From contig CAYMRS010000006.1 of NCBI GenBank assembly GCA_964392915.1, positions 1 through 64,000 on the forward strand: DNA of 64,000 bases, in the 5' to 3' direction. A model generated the notes under the pieces. The model saw only the letters and a list, made by a program, of their open reading frames with translations. It did not search any database and had not been told where the DNA came from. The stretch comes from JAAYUK01 sp964392915. GTDB lineage: Bacteria; Nitrospirota; Thermodesulfovibrionia; Thermodesulfovibrionales; Dissulfurispiraceae. This document shows positions 8,034-16,648 of this stretch, piece by piece (the first letter of the stretch is position 1; each line of letters starts with the position of its first letter). The translations under genes were made by a program, and so were the position numbers.

Positions 8034-8978
8034 ATATTCGATCAGTCCCCACAACCCTGCCGCAACTGTCGACAGAAACCAGAGCAGCGAGAGCGCCAGC
8101 GCCTTTTCAGGCGGAAGGCCCAATGCGCCGAAAAAAAAGACGAACGCGCCCTCGCGCACCCCGAGGCCTGAGATCGAAACAGGCAGCAGGGTGAGCAGGA
8201 TTATCAGCGGCAGAAAAACGGCTATATGCAGAAGCGATATGGTCAGGCCGAGACCGTGGGCAAGCCAATAGACCGCGCCAAAACCCAGCAACTGGACACC
8301 GAGGGAGTATAGGAAGGTCTTCGCCAGCAGTACGCGGTCCGAACGATACAGATGAAAATAATCCGAAAGGGTCACCAGAAAGCGGAGCTTTCCGGGGAGG
8401 CGAAAAAACATCAGCGCCACGCTCAGCGTCAGGAAGCCCAAAAAGATGACGGGGAATGCCCAGACCAGAGAGAGCGAAACAAGAGCCTCCCGGCCGAACG
8501 GATACGCGAGCAGGCCGAGTGCGAGCAGACCCGAAAGGCCGACATACCTGTCCATAAAAACGGAGGCGAAAGCAACGCTGTACGGCGCGGTGCTGTGCTG
8601 CAGGGCGTCGCCGACCCGGCCGGCCTTTGGCGGGCAGGCCTTTTCGTCCCTGAGATCGGAGGCAAGATAGAATGCCTTGACCGCGTCGCCGCCGACCAGT
8701 CCCGGCAGGCAGATGTTGAAAAACGATCCGACCATGTAGAGACTGAAGAGCCGCCTGAGTCTTATGTGGAACGGGATGAGCATGCGCCAGCGGATACAGG
8801 AGAGCACAACGGCGGCAAAATAACACGCTATCGCTCCGGCGAACGCAGCGGGCTGAACCTGGCGAACCGACTCCAGCAGGGCTTCGCCGCTCGTTCTGGT
8901 AAGAAGAAGCCACATCAGAACGCCACTGACGCACAGCTTGAGACCGATCAGCAGGATTTTTTTGACGACGCTATGCAC
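7983..8978 (-). CDS. UPF0104 / lysylphosphatidylglycerol synthase-type membrane protein
   Basis: The 331-residue protein has about eight hydrophobic segments, starting at residues 8-26 and 43-62, and the family signature GLVGGDAVKAFYLA near 95-108. Related proteins (YbhN, AglD, the membrane half of MprF) are thought to move or modify lipid-linked substrates. Its start overlaps the end of the upstream GT2 gene by eight bases, so the two are probably translated together, perhaps to move a lipid-linked sugar made by the transferase. The substrate cannot be read from the sequence. Confidence 0.82.
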   Translation of the reverse strand: MHSVVKKILLIGLKLCVSGVLMWLLLTRTSGEALLESVRQVQPAAFAGAIACYFAAVVLSCIRWRMLIPFHIRLRRLFSLYMVGSFFNICLPGLVGGDAVKAFYLASDLRDEKACPPKAGRVGDALQHSTAPYSVAFASVFMDRYVGLSGLLALGLLAYPFGREALVSLSLVWAFPVIFLGFLTLSVALMFFRLPGKLRFLVTLSDYFHLYRSDRVLLAKTFLYSLGVQLLGFGAVYWLAHGLGLTISLLHIAVFLPLIILLTLLPVSISGLGVREGAFVFFFGALGLPPEKALALSLLWFLSTVAAGLWGLIEYLRVRAAFRGKKKEQPL

Positions 8979-9915
8979 CCGGGCCGAGGATTTTCTTGAG
9001 GGTGTAGATAGGCTTTTTCTGGCTTTCGTGATACACGCGGACGATCATTTCACCGAGCAGGCCGAGTCCGATGAACTGCACGCCGACGATAATCAGAAGC
9101 ACGCCGAGCATGAGCAGCGGGCGGCCGCCGATTGATATCCCGAAGAACAGCTTCTCCATCGCAAGATACGCGCAGATGGCGGAACCGAGAACAGCGAACA
9201 GCACGCCGATAGGCCCGAAAAACTGTATGGGCTTGGTCGAGAAGCTCTGGAGGAATTTGACGGTGATAAGGTCGAGCAGGACCTTGACGGTGCGTCCGAT
9301 CCCGTATTTTGACTTCCCGTGTAGACGCGGATGGTGCATCGTCTCGATTTCCCGGATTCTGACGCCGTACCAGCTGGCGACAGCAGGAATGAACCGATGC
9401 ATTTCTCCATAGAGGCGAAGGTTTTTTACCACATCGCGCCGGTATGCCTTGAGGGAGCAGCCGTAGTCGTGCAGCCGCACGCCGGTGACGCGGCTGATCA
9501 GCCAGTTCGCGATTTTCGACGGCAGCCGGCGCGAGAGGAAGGCATCCTGACGATTCTTCCGCCAGCCGCTGACCAGGTCAACATCAGCGATCGCGTCGAG
9601 CATTTTTTGGATGTCGTCCGGGTCGTTCTGCAGGTCGCCGTCCATGGTTATGACGACATCACCCCGCGCGAAATCAAATCCCGCGGCAAAAGCCGCCGTC
9701 TGGCCGAAATTCCGGCGGAGGCTTAAAATGACGACATTGCGATCGTTCTTCTGGATGTCTTCCAGCAAGGCAAGCGTGCGATCGGTGCTGCCGTCATCGA
9801 CAAATATGATTTCATATTCCGCAGCGAGCTTTTCGAGCGATCGGTGAAGACGCTCGTACAGAATCGTAACATTTTCTTCTTCATTCAACAGCGGGATGAC
9901 AACCGTTACTGTCAT
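8971..9915 (-). CDS. GT2 polyprenyl-phosphate glycosyltransferase (DPM1/ArnC/GtrB-like)
   Basis: The 314-residue protein has an N-terminal GT-A domain with IIFVDDGSTD (37-45), the metal motif MDGDLQNDP (about 91-99) and the KSKYGIGR segment typical of dolichol- or undecaprenyl-phosphate sugar transferases. Two C-terminal membrane segments (about 230-250 and 265-290) follow. The family moves a sugar from a nucleotide sugar to a polyprenyl phosphate on the inner face of the membrane. A GAGG site precedes ATG 9915. It lies between a PAP2-GT fusion and a UPF0104 protein, forming a lipid-linked sugar cassette: donor synthesis here, possible flipping by UPF0104, and transfer by the fusion protein. 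Confidence 0.9.
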   Translation of the reverse strand: MTVTVVIPLLNEEENVTILYERLHRSLEKLAAEYEIIFVDDGSTDRTLALLEDIQKNDRNVVILSLRRNFGQTAAFAAGFDFARGDVVITMDGDLQNDPDDIQKMLDAIADVDLVSGWRKNRQDAFLSRRLPSKIANWLISRVTGVRLHDYGCSLKAYRRDVVKNLRLYGEMHRFIPAVASWYGVRIREIETMHHPRLHGKSKYGIGRTVKVLLDLITVKFLQSFSTKPIQFFGPIGVLFAVLGSAICAYLAMEKLFFGISIGGRPLLMLGVLLIIVGVQFIGLGLLGEMIVRVYHESQKKPIYTLKKILGPGA

Positions 9916-9933
9916 GCATGTCCTCGTATGGTA

Positions 9934-12075
9934 TTAGTAGGTTTTGGGCGGCTCCTGCGCCAGTCCCATGAACCCGTAGCAGAGAAAGACCCCGTAGTGC
10001 CGGAGCGTCCGACCTTTATCATATACCGTAACGATTTTTTTCTCAACGCGCTGAAATGCCCTGAGAACCTGCTCAGGAGCCTCCCCGGCTCCTGAATTCA
10101 CATAAATGCCGTTGACTTCTCCGCCCATGCGCGTCCGCTGAGCTGCTTCATTCATGCCGGGCCAGAAATCATACTGATTCATGCGACGGCCGTTGTTAAT
10201 GCAGTAGGTGACCGGCCGGCCCGGCACATAAAAGGCCAGCTCGCTCGCAACCTGGTAGCTGTCAGAGAAGATGAATACCGCGCCGCGCCGGGCAAGATCC
10301 GCATGAAGCACGCCGACCTCCGCGCCGATCTGTTTCCACCCGCGCAGCCGTTGCGAAGGGTCCATCTTCACCGGCAGCCAGCCGGTTGCGGGAACAACAT
10401 GGGCAAAAACGGTCAGGGCAAGCGCCAGAAGCGCGCCGACGACAAGAAGCCGCCGCTTCCCGAAACTTACGTCCGCTGAACGGCCGAGCCAGAACCAGTA
10501 ACGGCCGCAGACCGCAACCAGCGCGGTAACGTAGCCGGTCATGGCCCAGTTCGGCTGGACTTTGCCCTGCACGCTTTTGAGCAGAAAGAAAGCCAGTATC
10601 GGCACGGCAAACCAGAAAAGAAACTGCGGCCGGAGGTCTTCAGCCGTCATTCGACGCCGGAAAAGGGCTGTGAACATCAGGGCGAAAAGCACCGGCGTCA
10701 CTATGCCAATCTGGGACGCCAGAAACTCCCCGAACGTTTTCAGCGATACCTGCAGGCCAGCGGCGACATGCGCCTGTCCCGCGGTATGGCGAACCGTTAC
10801 CCAGTCGTGCTGCATATTCCAGAGCACAACCGGGCTGAAGACAATCAGGCTCACCAGGAGAGCCGCGTAAGGGTATGGCGTAAGAAGCAGAGCCCGTTTT
10901 TTCGTGAAGAGCAGAAAGAGAAAAGCGCTCGCAATGAAAAACGCCATCGTGTATTTCGTCAGGAGACCGATGCCGATAACCGCTCCGGCAATCAGCCACG
11001 AGGCAAGCGGATTCGAGCCGGAAGGCACCTCCACCGCGCGCCAGAAACAGAAAAGCGCCAGTATCCAGAAAAAGAGAAACGGAGAGTCGATCGTCAGAAG
11101 AATGCCGAACGGCGCGAACATCGGCAGAATCTGCACAAGCAGCGCCGCGCCGAGCGCGATGTCGCGGGCACGCGTCGGTGAGGACGCATGTTCTCCATCA
11201 AGGGGCGCATACATGCGTACAACCAGGGAGTAGAGAACAATGCTGCCCAGAAGTGAAAAGAGCGGCGCAAAACAACGGACGCCCCAGACGGTGTCGCCGA
11301 AAAGCCAGGTGCCGGCCGCGATCAGATATGCAATGACAGGACCCTTGGAGTAGTAACTCAGATCGAGCCGCCGCGCCCACTCCCAGTAATGGGCCTCGTC
11401 CGGACTCAGGTCGAGCGGACCCCGCAGGACATAAAAAATGCGCACGATGGTGAGCACGGCGAGAGCGCAGGCGAGCGTCGTCTCGTGCGGATGCGTCGCA
11501 TACTGCCGCCGGCATGCGCCGCAGATGAGAAAAAGCGCATAGCCGACAGAGGAGCCGACAAGCGCTCCGACAAGAACGTCGGACGGATAATGAACGCCGA
11601 CGTAGGGGCGTGAAAAAGCGATTACGGCCGCAAGAGCTAGCGGATACCACCTGACCGGTCCCTTGATGAAATCTCTCGTAAAGCAAAAGAGGACAACGGC
11701 AGCGGCAAAGGAGTTGACGGCATGATTGGACGGCATGGAGTTTGATTTGGTGCAGCCAACCAGCAGATGAACGCCCTCAAGCGCATTGCATGGCCGCACC
11801 CGCGCTATCAGTTTCTTAATCTCGGATCCAAGCCAATCACCGAGCAGAACAGCGGCAATGGCAGAGAAAAACGCGATAAAAACAACAGGCACAAGCTTTT
11901 TTCGATCTTCAGAGGATGCTTTCAGCAGAAGGTAGGCGGCATAAGGCGCGAATAGCAGAGAGCCTCGCGTCGTGATGAATGGCATGATCGCGTCGAAGAA
12001 CTGATTCGCGAGTCCCTGATTGATGAAGTGGAAAAGCGCTGTATCAAAAGACTGGATGCTCATGAGTATTTTCAT
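9934..12075 (-). CDS. PAP2 phosphatase fused to PMT/ArnT-type glycosyltransferase
   Basis: This is a 713-residue membrane protein. Residues 1-185 are a PAP2 lipid phosphatase with all three motifs: KLIARVRP (88-95), PSNH (115-118) and SRPYVGVHYPSD (155-166). From about 200 it is a GT39/GT83-type integral transferase: DEAHYW (226-231) is the catalytic Asp-Glu loop, followed by many membrane segments and a soluble C-terminus from about 580. ArnT-type enzymes move a sugar from undecaprenyl phosphate to lipid A or protein. The fused PAP2 domain could recycle the lipid carrier or remove a lipid A phosphate. M5 (12063) is an alternative start, because a TATAAT overlaps the first ATG and would give a very short leader. 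Confidence 0.85.
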   Translation of the reverse strand: MKILMSIQSFDTALFHFINQGLANQFFDAIMPFITTRGSLLFAPYAAYLLLKASSEDRKKLVPVVFIAFFSAIAAVLLGDWLGSEIKKLIARVRPCNALEGVHLLVGCTKSNSMPSNHAVNSFAAAVVLFCFTRDFIKGPVRWYPLALAAVIAFSRPYVGVHYPSDVLVGALVGSSVGYALFLICGACRRQYATHPHETTLACALAVLTIVRIFYVLRGPLDLSPDEAHYWEWARRLDLSYYSKGPVIAYLIAAGTWLFGDTVWGVRCFAPLFSLLGSIVLYSLVVRMYAPLDGEHASSPTRARDIALGAALLVQILPMFAPFGILLTIDSPFLFFWILALFCFWRAVEVPSGSNPLASWLIAGAVIGIGLLTKYTMAFFIASAFLFLLFTKKRALLLTPYPYAALLVSLIVFSPVVLWNMQHDWVTVRHTAGQAHVAAGLQVSLKTFGEFLASQIGIVTPVLFALMFTALFRRRMTAEDLRPQFLFWFAVPILAFFLLKSVQGKVQPNWAMTGYVTALVAVCGRYWFWLGRSADVSFGKRRLLVVGALLALALTVFAHVVPATGWLPVKMDPSQRLRGWKQIGAEVGVLHADLARRGAVFIFSDSYQVASELAFYVPGRPVTYCINNGRRMNQYDFWPGMNEAAQRTRMGGEVNGIYVNSGAGEAPEQVLRAFQRVEKKIVTVYDKGRTLRHYGVFLCYGFMGLAQEPPKTY

Positions 12076-12169
12076 TATACCCGCTTCTGCTCAATTGAAG
12101 GCACTTTTTGCGCCGGTGACAGCCGGCGGTTCTTGCGTGCTGGGAGATATTCACGATAGTATTAAACAT

Positions 12170-13045
12170 ATGTGGTATTTCATCTTCTTTTCAGCGATTA
12201 TCATCATCGGGATCGGCAGCCCTGTTCAGGCCGCCATCATCGGCGGAGAATCCGAGTATGCGGTGGAGAAAGGGGACACCCTTGAACGCATAGCGGCAAA
12301 GCTCGGGGTTCCGGCAAAGCGGCTTATCGACGCGAACGGGCTTGATCCGAAAAAACGCCTTGCCGTCGGCCAGACGCTGAAGGTCTTTGACCGCAAAATA
12401 ATCCCGGTTGCCATTGATGAAGGCATCATCATCAATATTCCCGAGCGACGCCTCTATCTTTTCAAGGAGAAGCGTCTCGCCGGGATGTTCCCGGTGGCGC
12501 TCGGGCTGTCCCGCAAGGCAAAAGGTTTCGATTGGCGCACGCCGACCGGAAAATTTATCGTTACCGCGAAGCAAAAAGACCCGACGTGGTTTGTTCCGCC
12601 GTCAATTCAGGAAGAGATGGCAATAGAAGGCAAGGAAGTCCTCGTTTCGGTTCCGCCGGGTCCGGACAATCCGCTCGGCAGGCACGCGATTATGACCTCA
12701 ATTCCCGGCATTCTGTTGCATGAAACCAATAAGCCTGCGTCAATCAGCCGCTTTGTGAGCCATGGCTGCATCCGCGTTCATCCGGACCATATGGCAAAAC
12801 TTTATCCCGAGGTGAAAAAGAATACGCCCGGCGAAATTATCTATATGCCGGTCAAGGTATTTCGCTCGGACACCAACCGGATTTTTATCGAAATAAACGG
12901 GGATGCATACGGGAAATTGAAAAACATCCGCTCAGAAACGGTTATGAAGCTTCAGGAGGCCGGGGTTGCGGAGATGGTGGACTGGAGCAAGATTGAGCGG
13001 TTGCTGAAAGAGAGAAACGGCATTGCCGAGGATGTTACGCTCTGA
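12170..13045 (+). CDS. LysM and YkuD domain L,D-transpeptidase
   Basis: The 291-residue protein has a signal peptide (about 1-22), a LysM peptidoglycan-binding domain (about 30-72, YAVEKGDTLERIAAKLGV) and a YkuD catalytic domain (about 83-225). The active-site motif is SHGCIRVH with the nucleophilic Cys near 201, preceded by HETNKP. It probably forms 3-3 peptidoglycan cross-links or attaches lipoprotein in the periplasm. ATG 12170 is chosen because the signal peptide begins there; an in-frame ATG at 12020 lies inside the divergent gene and would add 50 unlikely residues. No strong ribosome site is seen. Confidence 0.9.
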   Translation: MWYFIFFSAIIIIGIGSPVQAAIIGGESEYAVEKGDTLERIAAKLGVPAKRLIDANGLDPKKRLAVGQTLKVFDRKIIPVAIDEGIIINIPERRLYLFKEKRLAGMFPVALGLSRKAKGFDWRTPTGKFIVTAKQKDPTWFVPPSIQEEMAIEGKEVLVSVPPGPDNPLGRHAIMTSIPGILLHETNKPASISRFVSHGCIRVHPDHMAKLYPEVKKNTPGEIIYMPVKVFRSDTNRIFIEINGDAYGKLKNIRSETVMKLQEAGVAEMVDWSKIERLLKERNGIAEDVTL

Positions 13046-13172
13046 CCCGGCTTTCGCCAATGCAGTGGGACGAAGGGCGCAACAGTATTCAATCATAAAG
13101 GGAAAAGGAGTTCAGGGAGGAACCCCTAACTTTGTCCCGCGTCGCAGAATGACAGGAGCGGGATAATCGGGG

Positions 13173-13403
13173 CTAATCTTTCCCTGTGAAGCGCTTTATG
13201 ATTTCACTTTTGCCTGCCTTCGTCAGATTTGCCGCCATCTGTTTGCGCAGCTTTGCCAGCACGTCCTGCTCAAGCGACTCGATGAGCTGCTTGAGAATCG
13301 AACGCTCTGCCGCCAGACACCGGCTGTCAGCATTCTCCTGATGCAACAACGCGGAGATAGCCTGTCCGAGCGTCTTGATCTGCTGCTTTTGCTCCTCAGT
13401 CAT
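13173..13403 (-). CDS. Small helical protein, probably C-terminal half of a split gene
   Basis: The 76-residue protein is almost entirely helical and charged (ESLEQDVLAKLRKQMAANL, then TKAGKSEIIKRF). Its ATG overlaps the stop of the preceding reading frame in ATGACTGA. The ending resembles the C-terminus of host-attachment-type proteins (PF10116-like), and the upstream 13396-13614 frame resembles the N-terminus, so the two may be one gene split by a single-base shift near 13400. Alternatively they are two coupled genes. No function can be assigned. Confidence 0.5.
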   Translation of the reverse strand: MTEEQKQQIKTLGQAISALLHQENADSRCLAAERSILKQLIESLEQDVLAKLRKQMAANLTKAGKSEIIKRFTGKD

Positions 13404-13614
13404 GCGCCTCGCCGCATGCTTTCAATGACCACCTGCCGCCGCGATTGCCCCCGAACCTGCCGGGACCGACCGATACCTTTTCCGACATTTTGGTGCGCGC
13501 GGTCATGATGTCGAAACTGTCGATCAGTTCCAGATGCGGAGTTGCCTGTTCGGTTTTTGAGAAGCGGTAATCCTTGAAATGCCCAAGGTCAACGACAAAC
13601 ACCATTTTTCCCAT
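13396..13614 (-). CDS. Small protein, probably N-terminal half of a split host-attachment-like gene
   Basis: From ATG 13614 the frame gives 72 residues: MGKMVFVVDLGHFKDYRFSK..., a Gly-rich stretch GRFGGNRGG, then a stop. The opening VFVVDLGHFKDYR is like the first strand of host-attachment or release-factor-like folds that use an Asp near the N-terminus. I recognise this only loosely. The start is internal to a longer open frame (13653); no strong ribosome site is seen, only a run of eight G residues upstream on the minus strand, an unusual leader. The downstream overlap of 8 bp with the next frame suggests either coupling or a frameshift. Confidence 0.45.
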   Translation of the reverse strand: MGKMVFVVDLGHFKDYRFSKTEQATPHLELIDSFDIMTARTKMSEKVSVGPGRFGGNRGGRWSLKACGEAHD

Positions 13615-13778
13615 ACAGCACCCCCCCCATTGCAGAGAGTTCAGCTCACGCATAGTCCTTTTTGTGCTGATCGCATAGCGGCCGCCTTCGCAAATGGGGT
13701 TAAATGACTTCCTGCGGCGCGCGCATGCGTGAAGGGGACAGACAAAAAATGATTGGGTGGTGGTTTACCGTTGTGAAT

Positions 13779-13975
13779 CCGGGATTGTTATTATCCCGAA
13801 ATAGGCATTCCGCAAGGAAAAACATGAGGTTCCGCTCATTCCCGGGCGGCATGCGGCACCGCCCTCCAAAGCATCCGGAGGTCACGCACCTAATTTTAGG
13901 CGCTTCGCAGCCGGATAAAGCCGACCGACCGCCGCCCCCATGTCCAGCCTCACAATGCGCGATAGTATTTGCGGC
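13779..13975. repeat. Diverged repeat, copy A (with 18730-18890)
   Basis: This gap between genes (13615-13992) has no convincing gene but aligns by eye with 18730-18890. Shared blocks include GGATTGTTATT/GGAATTGTCATT, CATTCCGCAAGG/CATTCGGCAAGG, ACATGAGG/GCATGAGG, GCTCATT, GCGGCAT, GGTCACGC/GGTCACAT, GGATAAAGCCG/GAATAAAGCCG and CACAATGCGCG/GCATTGTGCGG. In one frame both copies give a similar short peptide with the pattern F-K-HE-LI-RH-P-GGH-P before a stop. It may be a decayed mobile element or a structured RNA. Confidence 0.4.
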
Positions 13976-13992
13976 TCATGACCACTTTGGGG

Positions 13993-14430
13993 TTACGCAA
14001 TGCGTTTGGCTTCGGCTTCGCTCAGCTCAATGCGCGCACGCGTCATCCTGGCATACTTCGATTTTGTCTTGGCCATGTCTCCAGCAGCGATAGCCTTGAC
14101 CAGGTCGCCCTCAAGCTCGGCAACCTCAAGCAGCTTGTAATAATCAAGCGACTCCATAAAATGGGCCATAACTATCATGCCGGTAAGAATCGGGTGATTA
14201 TTGGTTACATTGTATTGCTTGAAGACGATTCCGTGCTCAAGCTCAACCGCGAGGCCTGCACAGAAATCCTCCAGCGTGACATCCAGCCCCTTTTTCGGCA
14301 CATGGGCAAAAACTTTTTTTGCCTCATCCAGCGAAACTTCCGCCTTCTTTTTTCTGGTCCAGTCAGAAATTCCAAGCTCAGCGCAGACGCGCTGCACTTC
14401 AGCTTTTGTCACATATTCCGGCAGTTTCAT
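13993..14430 (-). CDS. DUF5661-like hypothetical protein
   Basis: The 145-residue protein starts at ATG 14430 with GGAGGG six bases upstream. The body has the pattern GLAVELEHGIV, NVTNNHPILTGMIVMAHFMESLDYYKLLEVAELEGDL, which resembles the uncharacterised DUF5661 family: small helical proteins with conserved His and Glu that may bind metal. An upstream extension of the frame to 14754 runs across the divergent thioredoxin gene and is rejected. A TATAAT at 14461-14456 (minus strand) lies 25 bases before the start and may be its -10. Function unknown. Confidence 0.65.
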   Translation of the reverse strand: MKLPEYVTKAEVQRVCAELGISDWTRKKKAEVSLDEAKKVFAHVPKKGLDVTLEDFCAGLAVELEHGIVFKQYNVTNNHPILTGMIVMAHFMESLDYYKLLEVAELEGDLVKAIAAGDMAKTKSKYARMTRARIELSEAEAKRIA

Positions 14431-14582
14431 GCGACCCTCCACGAGCGTTTTTGTCATTATAGCATGCCAAGTGGAAACAACGCGGAGAGACGTATTGCTG
14501 CTGTATTTATTGTGCCGGATTTGCCTTCCCCTTTCCGTTATGGTAGCCTCAAAGAGAAAAACCCGTAAGGCAAGGAGGCGTT

Positions 14583-14912
14583 GTGGCAACTGAAATGATT
14601 GAGCTGACGAGCACGTCTTTTTCGACGGAAGTAACAGACTTTCAGGGAAGCATACTGGTATATTTCTGGGCGCCCTGGTGCGGTCACTGCAAGGCGTTTT
14701 CTCCAGCATACGAGGAGCTCGCCAGGGAGCTTTCTGCGCAGGTCCGGGCTGCAAAGCTGAACTGTGATGAGCATACGCCCACCGCTGTTCAGTGCAACGT
14801 TACCGGAACGCCCACTATTGTGGTTTACAAGGCGGGGAAGGAAGTCGATCGCATTGTTGGCGGCCTGCCGAAAGAGACGCTGAAAGAGCGCGTTCTGAAA
14901 AAAATCGCTTGA
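14583..14912 (+). CDS. Thioredoxin-fold protein with CGHC active site
   Basis: The 109-residue protein has the thioredoxin fold: FWAPWCGHCKAF with redox cysteines 33 and 36, Lys-Leu-Asn-Cys-Asp in strand 4, and the cis-proline segment GTPTIVVYKAGK. The active site is CGHC, as in protein disulfide isomerases, rather than the CGPC of ordinary thioredoxin, which raises the redox potential in known proteins. There is no signal peptide, so it is probably cytoplasmic. The start is GTG 14583, preceded by AAGGAGG. It stands alone between a divergent gene and panE. TrxB at 41836 could be its reductase. Confidence 0.9.
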   Translation: MATEMIELTSTSFSTEVTDFQGSILVYFWAPWCGHCKAFSPAYEELARELSAQVRAAKLNCDEHTPTAVQCNVTGTPTIVVYKAGKEVDRIVGGLPKETLKERVLKKIA

Positions 14913-15078
14913 GCCGGCGTCAATGGCAAGCAACAAGACCATTATTAATCAATATGTTATGATGCTTGCCGGGGCTTGTTGGCGGCAAGGCATGAGCTAT
15001 CAGGCGCACCGGCGTTTTTCGGGAACGGCTCTGCCTGCTGCTGACTGACAGGCGTCGGGCGAAAGGATTCGGAGTATT

Positions 15079-16023
15079 ATGCACATTCTCGTTGTCGGGC
15101 TCGGCGCCCTCGGAATTGCGTTTGCGACACTCCTGAAGAAAGCCGGTCACCGCGTGCATGGACTTACCAAGGAAAAGTATCTGCCGGCTCTTGCAGGGGA
15201 AATGTTGCACCTGTCCGGGATATGGGGAGACCACGAGGCATTGCTTGACGGCATCTATGCCGACATTCAGCCGCTGACTCATGAGAAGCCCGACCTCATC
15301 ATCCTGACGGTTAAGTCGTTTGATACTGAAAGCACCGTGCATTCCATCGCTGCGCTTGTCGGCGCACAGACGCTGGTCATGGCAGCGCAGAACGGGTACG
15401 GCAACTATGAAACTGTTGTCCGTATCGTCGGGAAAGAGCACGCCCTCCTTGCGCGCATTATTTTCGGCGCGAAGGTGGTCGGAGTCGGACGGTCGGAAGT
15501 TACCGGCATTGCCGATGCCGTGCGGATTGGACAGCCTGAGGGGGCTGTCCCTGAAGGCACGATTATCAAGGTGGCGGAAGCAATAAATGATGCCGGAATT
15601 CCGGCAGCTCACTCGCCTGACGTATACGGCATCCTCTGGGACAAGATTCTCTACAACTGCGCCCTCAATCCCCTCGGAGCCATGCTTGAATGCAGCTATG
15701 GCAGACTTGCCGATGACGAAGGCATCAGGCAGGTCATGAACGCTATGATCAGGGAGATCTTTGACGTAGCCAAAGCCCATCATATCACGTTGCGATGGAG
15801 CAGTGCCGATGAATACATCAAACACTTCTACGAAAGGCTCGTGCCGCCCACCCGCCAGCACTTCCCATCGACCTACCATGATCTGAAGGCAGGCAAGAAG
15901 CTTGAGATCGACGCCCTGACAGGCGCTATCGTCCGCCTCGGCAGGGAGAAGGCCGTGCCCACGCCGGTGAACGAAACCATTACGAATCTCATCAGGGCAA
16001 AAGAGCGATTGCGAAATGCCTAG
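15079..16023 (+). CDS. panE: 2-dehydropantoate 2-reductase (ketopantoate reductase)
   Basis: The 314-residue protein has an N-terminal NADPH-binding fold (VVGLGALGIAFA, 5-16) and the family segments LTVKSFDT, AAQNGYGN (near 102) and WDKILYNCALNPLGA (about 192-206, with the catalytic Lys). The C-terminal helical domain has KLEIDALTGAIVRLG. It reduces 2-dehydropantoate to pantoate in coenzyme A synthesis. GGAG lies before ATG 15079. PanE-like paralogues of other specificity exist, so the substrate is likely rather than certain. The flanking regions contain no other pantothenate genes. Confidence 0.85.
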   Translation: MHILVVGLGALGIAFATLLKKAGHRVHGLTKEKYLPALAGEMLHLSGIWGDHEALLDGIYADIQPLTHEKPDLIILTVKSFDTESTVHSIAALVGAQTLVMAAQNGYGNYETVVRIVGKEHALLARIIFGAKVVGVGRSEVTGIADAVRIGQPEGAVPEGTIIKVAEAINDAGIPAAHSPDVYGILWDKILYNCALNPLGAMLECSYGRLADDEGIRQVMNAMIREIFDVAKAHHITLRWSSADEYIKHFYERLVPPTRQHFPSTYHDLKAGKKLEIDALTGAIVRLGREKAVPTPVNETITNLIRAKERLRNA

Positions 16024-16035
16024 CACCATGCTGAT

Positions 16036-16560
16036 ATGCTCTCATTGACAACCATCGCAACGGCATGCCTCATCACATTACTCATCTGCCTGCCGGCGCA
16101 TTCCGCTGCTGACCCTGCCGACACGGCTCTCCGCGTGATTCTGCGCGCTGAGCCGATGCGGTGCGATTATACCGAAGGGTGCTCCTGCGCATCCTACAAT
16201 CAGCCGGCCTCCCCCTATGCAAAGGCCCGCGCCTGCCCCGCAGGCGGCGGAAAAATCGCGTTCTTGGCGTGGGACGCATCCGGAAATAAAGTCGAAGAAG
16301 GAGAATTCATTGGTGTCGTCAAGCACGGGCCATGGGTCGACTGGCACACAAACGGTGTCCGGGCTTCCGAGAGCCGCTTTGATCGCGGAAAGCAGATCGG
16401 CCCGTTCAAAGCTTGGCATGACAATGGGAAAATCGCCATCGTCGGTCAGTTCCATGACGGGAAACCCCACGGATCCTGGCTCCACTACGCGTCCAATGGA
16501 AGCCTGAAGAACAGGCAGGTTTGGGAAAAGGGAGTGCTTGTGTTTCAGCGGGAGCGCTGA
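16036..16560 (+). CDS. Secreted MORN/YwqK-like repeat protein
   Basis: The 174-residue protein has a signal peptide (about 1-24, ending AHSA), a Cys-containing segment (CDYTEGCSCASY), and then three repeats of the YwqK/MORN-variant type: GEFIGVVKHGPWVDWHTNG, ESRFDRGKQIGPFKAWHDNG and GQFHDGKPHGSWLHYASNG. Such repeats form beta-hairpins and occur in many secreted proteins and in some toxin immunity proteins. It starts 12 bases after panE, so it may be co-transcribed. Function unknown. Confidence 0.75.
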   Translation: MLSLTTIATACLITLLICLPAHSAADPADTALRVILRAEPMRCDYTEGCSCASYNQPASPYAKARACPAGGGKIAFLAWDASGNKVEEGEFIGVVKHGPWVDWHTNGVRASESRFDRGKQIGPFKAWHDNGKIAIVGQFHDGKPHGSWLHYASNGSLKNRQVWEKGVLVFQRER

Positions 16561-16648
16561 CGCGCTGTCAGCCGGGTCAACGTTCGAAACCGCCTCTGTC
16601 GGCATGGGGCATTCACATACCTCCTGCGCGTGAGGTAAGCTGAAAAGA

